Assembly (NCBI GenBank): GCA_016206685.1
Contig: JACQRB010000040.1
Location: 1 to 5,038 of the forward strand
Reading direction: 5' to 3'
Source of the DNA: Candidatus Omnitrophota bacterium
GTDB lineage: Bacteria; Omnitrophota; Gorgyraeia; Aquiviventales; Aquiviventaceae
Length of the DNA stretch: 5,038 nucleotides
Part shown: in pieces, positions 1 to 4,922 of the stretch
How the letters are laid out: every line of letters begins with the position of its first letter
Position numbering within the stretch: the first letter of the stretch is position 1
Made by a program: the position numbers and the translations under genes
Notes under the pieces: model-generated
The model's input: only the letters and a program-made list of their open reading frames with translations
The model's database searches: none
Told to the model about the DNA's origin: nothing

Positions 1-1446
1 GCGATGGTCGTCGCCGTCATCGCGCACATGGTGCGCGTGTTCCTGACCGGCGCCTACAAGAAGCCCCGCGAGTTCAACTGGGGCATCGGCGTCCTCCTGC
101 TGACCTTGACCTTGTTCCTCTCGTTCACCGGCTACCTGCTGCCTTGGGACCAGCTCGCGATCTGGGCCGTCACGGTCGGGGCCCAGATGGCCGCCAACCG
201 CCCCATCCTGGGCACCGAAGGGCCCGTCCGCCTGCCGGTCATCACGCCCGGCAACGACGCGCGGTTTGCGCTCGTGGGCGGGACGGTGATCGGGGATGCG
301 ACGCTGGTCCGCTTCTACGTGCTGCACTGCGTGGCGGTGCCGTTTCTGTTTTTGATCTTCCTCTGTGTCCATCTGTGGCGGGTGCGCAAAGACGGGTTTT
401 CCAAGCAGACCGGGGAGAAGGTGGATGTCTGGCCCCACCTGGTGTCCCGCGAGTTCCTGGCGGCGCTGCTGGCGACCATCGTGCTGTTTGTCTGGTCCAT
501 CGCGATGCAGGCGCCGCTTGAGGGAGAGGCCAACATCAACGTGACCCCCAATCCCTCCAAGGCCCCCTGGTACTTCGTGGGGCTGCAGGAGCTGCTGGTC
601 TACTTTGACCCCTGGATTGCCGGGGTCGTGCTCCCCACCCTCATCATCGTCGGCCTGATGTGCATCCCCTACGTTGACATCAACCCCAGCGGCGTCGGGT
701 CCTGGCCCAAGATGCAGTGGAAGCGGACCGGGTGGTCCTCGACGGAGCGGCCCTTCGCGGTGACGGTGTTCATGCTGGGGCTCGTCATGTGGTTCGTGCT
801 GATCGCGATCGGCTATTACTTCCGCGGCCCGAACTGGGAGTGGTACTGGCCCTGGGAGGAGTGGTCGCATCGGCGGCTGGCGAAGCTCACCCTGAAGAAC
901 CTGCCCAATCTCTGGGGCGGCCTGCTCCTGCTGGCCTATTTCCTCCAGGGCGTCCCGATTCCTAAATTTGCCAAAGAGCGGCTGGCCGCGATGGGCGGGC
1001 CAAAGGCGCCGGGGCTGGTGTCGGCCGCGCTGCACTTCGGGTTGGGCCTGGTGATGGCGGCGGCGTTGCTCCTGCCCCTGATGTACGCGCCCGATCCGGC
1101 GTATCCGGCGCAGAGCCGCTGGCCCACGCTGTTGGCGTCGCTGGGCCATGCCAAAAACGCGCCGGCGATGATGGCGTTGTCTCAACTCGTGGAGCGGGCG
1201 GGGCCGGGGCTTGGCGCTGCGCTGCTCGCCGGCCTCATTGGCATCGTGGGCACGGTCTTCGGGCTCTTAGGTCTGCAGTTCGCGCGGTTCAAGGACCGGC
1301 TCTATGATGAGCTGGGGCCCATCAAGTACGCCATCGTCATGGGGTTGTTCCTCGTGATGATGGGGGTGCTGGGCAAGATCGCGCTGCGCCTGCTGTTCGG
1401 GATCAAATACCTCATCAGCGTGCCGGCGTTCAGCTTCAATATTTAG
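1..1446 (+). CDS. Cytochrome b (b6/subunit IV fusion) of a bc-type quinol oxidoreductase, 5'-truncated by the window
   Basis: Membrane subunit that oxidises quinol and passes electrons through two b haems. The frame is open at base 1, so the N-terminus lies upstream; 481 residues are visible. Residue numbers count from base 1. His9 sits in the HxxRxFLTGxYKKPRE context of the second haem ligand of helix B. FTGYLLPWDQ follows at 42-51. His109 and His124 are the helix D ligands, 14 residues apart, which is the cytochrome b6 spacing. The Qo motif is APWY at 188-191 instead of PEWY. FRGPNWEWYWPW at 274-285 is typical of the subunit IV part. Hydrophobic helices lie near 28-47, 103-128, 152-170, 206-224 and 252-273. 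Four more, near 304-318, 342-363, 403-425 and 443-468, form a C-terminal extension beyond the classical fold. The cytochrome c gene follows after 4 nt. The family call is firm; the redox partner and quinone type are inferred. Confidence 0.93.
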   Translation, partial: AMVVAVIAHMVRVFLTGAYKKPREFNWGIGVLLLTLTLFLSFTGYLLPWDQLAIWAVTVGAQMAANRPILGTEGPVRLPVITPGNDARFALVGGTVIGDATLVRFYVLHCVAVPFLFLIFLCVHLWRVRKDGFSKQTGEKVDVWPHLVSREFLAALLATIVLFVWSIAMQAPLEGEANINVTPNPSKAPWYFVGLQELLVYFDPWIAGVVLPTLIIVGLMCIPYVDINPSGVGSWPKMQWKRTGWSSTERPFAVTVFMLGLVMWFVLIAIGYYFRGPNWEWYWPWEEWSHRRLAKLTLKNLPNLWGGLLLLAYFLQGVPIPKFAKERLAAMGGPKAPGLVSAALHFGLGLVMAAALLLPLMYAPDPAYPAQSRWPTLLASLGHAKNAPAMMALSQLVERAGPGLGAALLAGLIGIVGTVFGLLGLQFARFKDRLYDELGPIKYAIVMGLFLVMMGVLGKIALRLLFGIKYLISVPAFSFNI

Positions 1447-1450
1447 TGGG

Positions 1451-2638
1451 ATGAAGCGCGTCTTCTTTCTCGTTTCGACGATCCTGCTGGCGGTGCTCTT
1501 CGTCCTGTCGTATTGGGAAGACAGCACGCGCGAGTGGACCGCCTACCAGCGGCGCTTCCTGGGTTCGCTCAACCGCGATGAGCGGCGGGGGCTCTCCGGC
1601 GGCATCAAGCAGCTCGTCATGTCGGACCTGCGGCGCGTGGACCGCTGCACGACCTGCCACATAGCGATTGACAAACCCGCGCTGGCCTTGGCCGAGCAGC
1701 CGTTCATGGCCCACCCAGGCTCCTACCTCCTCTGGCATCCGCCGGAGAAATTCGGCTGCACCGTCTGCCATGGCGGCCAGGGGCTGGCGACGGAGGTCAA
1801 AGCCGCGCACGGGGAAGTCAAGCACTGGGAGCAGCCCCTGTTGCGCGGGGAGCTGGTTCAGGCCTCCTGTTACAAATGCCACGGCGACGTGAAGGCCATC
1901 GAATCGCATGTGCCCAGGCTCGCGCAGGGCATCCGGCTCTACAAACAACTGGGGTGCGCGGGCTGCCACGCGGTGCGCGGCTTTGGACAGGCCGTCTCGA
2001 TCGATCTGTCCGACATCGGCGACAAACCCTGGCAGCTGCTGGACTTCACGTTCGTCGAGGGGCATCCGACGCTGAGCCGATGGCTCTATGAGCACTTCAA
2101 GGAGCCCCGGAAGGTGACGCCGGGATTTCGCAAAGAGGAGCTCCCCGCCGGGGAGGAGGAGATCTACCCCTCCTTCATGCCGAATTACGGCCTGACGGAT
2201 GAAGAGGCCTTGGCGCTGACGATCTACATGCTCGGCCTGACCGAGGAGAACCTGCCGGCGAAATACGTGCTTCCCCCGCCGCCTCCGGAACCCGCGCCGG
2301 CCTACGCCTCCAGCGTCGAGGCGGGACGCGCCGTCTTCCACACATACGGCTGCAACGGCTGCCACGGCATTGATGGCAGGGGCGGCCGGAAAAACTGGAA
2401 CGCCCAACTGGGGCAGGAGGTTCCGGCCTTGGCGTACGTGAAGACCATCTACGATCGGGAAAGTTTGAAAGAGTTGATCCGGGCCGGCCGGCAGCCCGTG
2501 CCCAGACTGGACCCGACGCGTCCCAGGCCGCCGTTGTACATGCCCTCCTGGAAGGATCGCCTCAATGACGAGGAGCTGGAGCATCTCGTGGACTACCTGT
2601 TTTCCTTATATGAACAAGTCCCTCAAGGAGGTGGGTGA
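1451..2638 (+). CDS. Membrane-anchored pentahaem cytochrome c, probable partner subunit of the bc complex
   Basis: A 395-residue protein with one N-terminal hydrophobic segment (about residues 4-20). No cleavage site is evident, so it is probably an anchor with the rest outside the membrane. Five CxxCH haem-binding motifs are visible: CTTCH at 66, CTVCH at 103, CYKCH at 140, CAGCH at 169 and CNGCH at 301. The first three are closely spaced and form a trihaem-like part. The fourth and fifth each look like a class I cytochrome c domain, with candidate axial Met243 (FMPNYGLTDEEA) and Met364 (YMPSWKDRLNDEE). A proline-rich linker (275-283) separates the fourth and fifth domains. The start is 4 nt after the cytochrome b stop and has no clear Shine-Dalgarno, suggesting coupled translation. 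The position suggests it replaces cytochrome c1 or f as electron acceptor; that role is inferred. A separate reductase or shuttle cytochrome is the alternative. Confidence 0.9.
   Translation: MKRVFFLVSTILLAVLFVLSYWEDSTREWTAYQRRFLGSLNRDERRGLSGGIKQLVMSDLRRVDRCTTCHIAIDKPALALAEQPFMAHPGSYLLWHPPEKFGCTVCHGGQGLATEVKAAHGEVKHWEQPLLRGELVQASCYKCHGDVKAIESHVPRLAQGIRLYKQLGCAGCHAVRGFGQAVSIDLSDIGDKPWQLLDFTFVEGHPTLSRWLYEHFKEPRKVTPGFRKEELPAGEEEIYPSFMPNYGLTDEEALALTIYMLGLTEENLPAKYVLPPPPPEPAPAYASSVEAGRAVFHTYGCNGCHGIDGRGGRKNWNAQLGQEVPALAYVKTIYDRESLKELIRAGRQPVPRLDPTRPRPPLYMPSWKDRLNDEELEHLVDYLFSLYEQVPQGGG
2625..2632 (+). promoter_or_regulatory. Strong Shine-Dalgarno for the small membrane protein
   Basis: AAGGAGGT lies in the last codons of the cytochrome c gene, 5 nt before the ATG at 2638. 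It decides that start over the in-frame GTG at 2635, which would leave only 2 nt of spacing. It is the best ribosome binding site in the window. Confidence 0.75.
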
Positions 2639-2850
2639 TGGGCAAGTATCTCACCGTGATCCTGGGATTGGCCGCGATGGCGTGTGGAGCGTGGGGGATC
2701 CGGGCGACGTGGCCGCTGCTCTGGCGGGCGATCCAGGCCATGGTCCCGGCCCTGTTCTTCCTCGGGGGCGGGCTGGCGGTGCTGGTGGGCCTGGGCGAAA
2801 TTCGGGACAGCTTTGGGAGAGACCCAAAAACCGAAAAACCAAAAAACTGA
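2638..2850 (+). CDS. Small two-helix membrane protein of unknown function
   Basis: A 70-residue protein I cannot assign to a named family. Two hydrophobic helices are visible, about residues 5-22 and 34-53, joined by a short basic/Trp-containing loop (RATWPLLWR). A polar tail follows, ending PKTEKPKN. The ATG shares its A with the TGA stop of the cytochrome c gene (TGATG) and is preceded by a near-perfect Shine-Dalgarno, so it is very likely translated, coupled to the cytochrome. Placement at the end of the bc segment suggests a small accessory or assembly subunit of that complex, but nothing in the sequence proves this. The last seven or so codons lie in the left arm of the A-rich inverted repeat at 2829-2905, so the charged tail appears to come from the repeat and the original protein may have ended differently. 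No Cys or His pattern suggests a cofactor. Confidence 0.7.
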   Translation: MGKYLTVILGLAAMACGAWGIRATWPLLWRAIQAMVPALFFLGGGLAVLVGLGEIRDSFGRDPKTEKPKN

Positions 2851-2905
2851 AAAACAGAGAGAGGGGAAAAGTTTTTCGGTTTTTCCGTTTTTAGGTTTTT
2901 CGGTT
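2829..2905. repeat. A/T-rich imperfect inverted repeat made of 8-bp units
   Basis: The left arm (2829-2862) is complementary to the right arm (2872-2905). There are three mismatched positions (2841/2893, 2848/2886 and 2856/2878), two possible G-T pairs near the loop and a 9-nt loop, GGGGAAAAG. The right arm is internally a tandem repeat with period 8: GTTTTTCG, GTTTTTCC, GTTTTTAG, GTTTTTCG. The left arm carries the matching AAAAACCG-like units. The composition contrasts sharply with the GC-rich genes on both sides. It fills the only sizeable gap between genes in the window, overlaps the 3' end of the small membrane gene and stops 2 nt before the mnmA ATG. A dispersed palindromic element, or a terminator/attenuator between the respiratory genes and mnmA, are both possible. 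There is no transposase and no evident target-site duplication. Confidence 0.85.
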
Positions 2906-2907
2906 AC

Positions 2908-4005
2908 ATGAGCATGCGAATTGTCGTCGCCATGAGCGGGGGGGTGGACAGCTCGGTGGCCGCCGCGCTGCTGGCGGAGCAGGGCCATGAGGTCATCGGC
3001 ATCACCCTGCAGTTGTGGGGCAAAGACGTGTGCGTCTCCAGCGGCACGCGGCTGTGCTGCTCGGTCCGCGACGCCCTGGACGCCGGAGCCGTCGCCGCGC
3101 GGCTGGGGATCGAGCACCAGACGTTGGAGCTGGTGGAAGACTTCCGCGCGCACGTGATTGACTACTTCGTGGACAGCTACGCCCAGGGCCTGACCCCCAA
3201 CCCCTGCATTGCCTGCAACAACCACATGAAATTCGGCGCGCTGTTGGAGAACGCGAAGCGCCTCGGCGCCGAGTGGATCGCGACGGGACACTACGCGCAG
3301 ACCGCCTACGAAGACGCCAGCGGCCGGCACGTCCTGCGGCGGGCGCGCGACGCCTCAAAAGACCAATCCTATGTGCTCTTCGGCCTCACGCAGGAGCAGC
3401 TTCGCCAGGCGCGCTTTCCGCTCGGTCAGTTGTCCAAGGCCCAGGTGCGCTCGCGCGCGCGCGCGCTGGGGTTGGTGACCGCCGACAAGCCGGACAGCCA
3501 GGACGTGTGTTTCGTCCGGGACCGGGACAAGGACGGCTTTTTGCGTCGGGAGCTCAAGGCGGCGGAGGAGCCGGGCCCGATTGTGGATATCGCAGGCCGC
3601 GTCCTTGGGACGCATCAGGGACTCTTGGGATACACGATCGGGCAGCGGGAAGGGTTGGGGATCGCCCTCGGGGTGCCGATGTACGTCGTCTCGATGGACC
3701 GGACGCGCAACCGGCTGGTGATCGGCCCCAGAGAGCAGTTGTTCGTATCCAGCTTTCGGGTTGACCGGCTGAACTGGGTGTCCATCAACCCTCCGACTGG
3801 GCCGCTTCGCGCGGCCGTGAAGATCCGCACCCGCCATGAGCCGGCGCCGGCCACCGTGACCCCGCAGCCCGATGGCTGCGCGCTCATCGAGACGGATGAG
3901 CCGCAGCCGGCTGTGACGCCGGGGCAGGCGGCCGTGTTCTATGACGGGGATCTGGTGTTGGGGGGAGGATGGATCATGCCCTCGGCTTCGCCGAGGGAAT
4001 GCTGA
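2908..4005 (+). CDS. mnmA: tRNA-specific 2-thiouridylase MnmA
   Basis: A cytoplasmic PP-loop ATPase that adenylates and then thiolates U34 of Lys, Glu and Gln tRNAs to give 2-thiouridine. At 365 residues it has normal family length. The PP-loop SGGVDSS is at 10-16. TPNPCIACNNHMKFG contains Cys103, aligned to the E. coli catalytic Cys102, plus Cys100 where E. coli has Asp99. SQDVCFV contains Cys201, equivalent to E. coli Cys199. GHYA, KDQSYVLF and GYTIGQREG are further MnmA landmarks. Cys100, Cys103 and Cys201 make the three-cysteine arrangement linked to [4Fe-4S]-dependent MnmA enzymes. The start could be ATG 2908 or ATG 2914; neither has a Shine-Dalgarno, because the inverted repeat lies directly upstream. 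The core ends near LGGGWI, and the extra tail MPSASPREC (357-365) is encoded by the hairpin at 3975-4001. larE follows with no gap. Confidence 0.96.
   Translation: MSMRIVVAMSGGVDSSVAAALLAEQGHEVIGITLQLWGKDVCVSSGTRLCCSVRDALDAGAVAARLGIEHQTLELVEDFRAHVIDYFVDSYAQGLTPNPCIACNNHMKFGALLENAKRLGAEWIATGHYAQTAYEDASGRHVLRRARDASKDQSYVLFGLTQEQLRQARFPLGQLSKAQVRSRARALGLVTADKPDSQDVCFVRDRDKDGFLRRELKAAEEPGPIVDIAGRVLGTHQGLLGYTIGQREGLGIALGVPMYVVSMDRTRNRLVIGPREQLFVSSFRVDRLNWVSINPPTGPLRAAVKIRTRHEPAPATVTPQPDGCALIETDEPQPAVTPGQAAVFYDGDLVLGGGWIMPSASPREC
3452..3466. repeat. (CG)7 alternating tract inside mnmA
   Basis: Fifteen bases of strictly alternating C and G encode the Arg-Ala run around RSRARALG. Such tracts can adopt Z-DNA and are slippage-prone. 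Here it may simply reflect GC-rich codon choice for Arg and Ala. Confidence 0.5.
3975..4001 (+). promoter_or_regulatory. Hairpin covering the larE ribosome binding site
   Basis: The core is a perfect 8-bp GC-rich stem, 3979-3986 with 3990-3997, and a TTC loop. It extends past one G/A mismatch by three more pairs (3975-3977 with 3999-4001). The right arm contains GAGG (3993-3996), the only plausible Shine-Dalgarno for the larE ATG at 4006. The left arm and loop are the last sense codons of mnmA. A ribosome finishing mnmA would open the stem, so larE translation is predicted to depend on mnmA translation. No T-run follows, so it is not a classical terminator. Confidence 0.6.
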
Positions 4006-4022
4006 ATGCCGAATGATGAATT
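3997..4022 (+). repeat. 7-bp tandem repeat across the mnmA/larE junction
   Basis: Units GAATGCT (3997), GAATGCC (4004) and GAATGAT (4011) are followed by a partial GAATT (4018). The repeat contains the mnmA stop and the larE start. Because the period is 7, the three ATGs (3999, 4006 and 4013) lie in three different frames. Only 4006 opens the LarE frame. Confidence 0.6.
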
Positions 4023-4851
4023 GACGAGAAAGCTTGAGAAGGTCAAAGCGATCCTCAGAGAGTTCGGGCGGGTCATTGTCGCGTTCTCCGGAGGCGTGGA
4101 TTCAACGCTGCTGGCGAAGCTGGCTCGGGACGTGCTGGGCAGACGGCAGGCGTTGGCCGTGACCGCCGACTCGCCCTCGCTGGCTCAGGCGGATCTGGAC
4201 GAGGCCCGGCGGCTGGCGCGCGCGCTTGACCTGGAGCATCTGGTGATTGACACGGCCGAGGTGGAGCATCCCGCCTACCAGGCCAATACGGCCTCCCGCT
4301 GCTACTTCTGCAAGCAGGAACTGTTTGTGCATCTGAGCCGGATTGCGCAGGAGCGCCACATTCCGACGATCTTGTACGGGGCGATCGGCGACGATCTCCT
4401 GGAGGAGCGGCCGGGCTCGCTCGCGGCCTCGGAGGCCGGCGCGCGCGCACCGCTGCAGGAAGCGGGTCTGTCGAAACCGGAGATCCGCGAAGCCGCCCGC
4501 TGCTTAAGATTGCCGAACTGGGATCGGCCGCAAAATGCGTGTTTGTCCTCGCGGGTTCCGCACGGGCTTGCCGTGACGCCGCAGAAACTCGCGCAGGTCG
4601 AGCGGGCCGAAGCGGTCTTGGCGGGCCTGGGTTTTCGCCAGGTGCGCGTGCGCCATCTCGGAGCCCATGCCCGCATCGAGGTGAGCAGGGAAGAGCTGAT
4701 CCGGTTTGACGATCCCGGGCTTCGCCGGCAGGTGGCCCGGCAGTTGGCGGCGCTGGGGTTTGATTCGGTCGGTGTGGATCGCGCCGGCTATCGTCCCGGC
4801 GGCGCCAGCCACACAACCGTTGATGAACTACTGCTTTTGGGGGCGGTGTAG
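4006..4851 (+). CDS. larE: ATP-dependent sulfur transferase LarE, three-cysteine type
   Basis: A cytoplasmic PP-loop enzyme that adenylates a pyridinium carboxylate nucleotide and inserts sulfur, making the nickel-pincer cofactor used by lactate racemase and its relatives. At 281 residues it has normal family length. SGGVDS is at 28-33. RCYFCK gives Cys99 and Cys102. EAGARAPLQEAGLSK is family-typical. NACLSSRVPHG carries Cys179, matching Cys176, the sacrificial sulfur donor of the Lactobacillus plantarum enzyme. The extra CxxC matches the class in which three cysteines hold a [4Fe-4S] cluster that transfers sulfur catalytically, as described for Thermotoga maritima. The start ATG directly follows the mnmA TGA. 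The stop TAG (4849-4851) lies inside the downstream tRNA. larB, larC and a racemase are not in the window, so the end use is not shown. Some family members may serve other thiolations. Confidence 0.92.
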   Translation: MPNDELTRKLEKVKAILREFGRVIVAFSGGVDSTLLAKLARDVLGRRQALAVTADSPSLAQADLDEARRLARALDLEHLVIDTAEVEHPAYQANTASRCYFCKQELFVHLSRIAQERHIPTILYGAIGDDLLEERPGSLAASEAGARAPLQEAGLSKPEIREAARCLRLPNWDRPQNACLSSRVPHGLAVTPQKLAQVERAEAVLAGLGFRQVRVRHLGAHARIEVSREELIRFDDPGLRRQVARQLAALGFDSVGVDRAGYRPGGASHTTVDELLLLGAV

Positions 4852-4914
4852 CTCAGTTGGCAGAGCAGCGGACTCATAAGCCGCGGGTCACAGGTTCGAA
4901 TCCAGCTGCCGCCA
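4842..4914 (+). tRNA. tRNA with anticodon CAT, probably elongator tRNA-Met
   Basis: A 73-nt cloverleaf. The acceptor strands are 4842-4848 and 4907-4913, seven pairs of which the last two are G-U type. The D-stem is GCTC/GAGC (4851-4854 and 4863-4866). The anticodon loop is CTCATAA (4873-4879) with CAT at 4875-4877. The variable loop is GGGTC, the T-loop TTCGAAT (4895-4901), and the discriminator A is at 4914. CCA is not encoded. G1-C72 pairing excludes an initiator. The variable loop and 5' half of the T arm resemble elongator Met; a lysidine-modified Ile2 tRNA is the alternative. Three stem positions do not pair: A31/G39 (4872/4880), A49/C65 (4890/4906) and A51/A63 (4892/4904). Its first 10 nt overlap larE. 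Confidence 0.88.
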
Positions 4915-4920
4915 TTTTTT
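4915..4920 (+). terminator. T-run directly after the tRNA, possible terminator
   Basis: Six T residues follow the discriminator base directly. The stable acceptor stem followed by a U-run could act as an intrinsic terminator for the mnmA-larE-tRNA transcript. There is no separate hairpin, so this is tentative. Confidence 0.3.
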
Positions 4921-4922
4921 CA

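Noticed and set aside
1436..2584. Long open frame (382 codons) on the minus strand opposite the cytochrome c gene
   Set aside because: It lies antisense to a gene with five CxxCH motifs and class I cytochrome features. The translation is low-complexity and Arg/Ala/Pro-rich, as expected from the complement of GC-rich codons.
2829..2905. CRISPR-like array
   Set aside because: The units are 8 bp with no spacers and form one palindrome; there are no cas genes nearby.
3975..4001. Rho-independent terminator after mnmA
   Set aside because: The stem is strong but no T-run follows, and it lies inside coding sequence directly before larE.
4073..4816. Long minus-strand open frame (247 codons) opposite larE
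   Set aside because: It is Arg/Pro/Ser-rich with no recognisable motif and is fully antisense to a clear LarE, so it is a GC-rich shadow frame.
4912..4914. Encoded CCA end of the tRNA
   Set aside because: The fixed T-loop position places these bases as acceptor C71-C72 and discriminator A73, so CCA must be added after transcription.
4842..4914. Initiator tRNA-fMet
   Set aside because: The first pair is G1-C72, not the mismatch typical of bacterial initiators, and the run of three G-C pairs beside the anticodon loop is broken.
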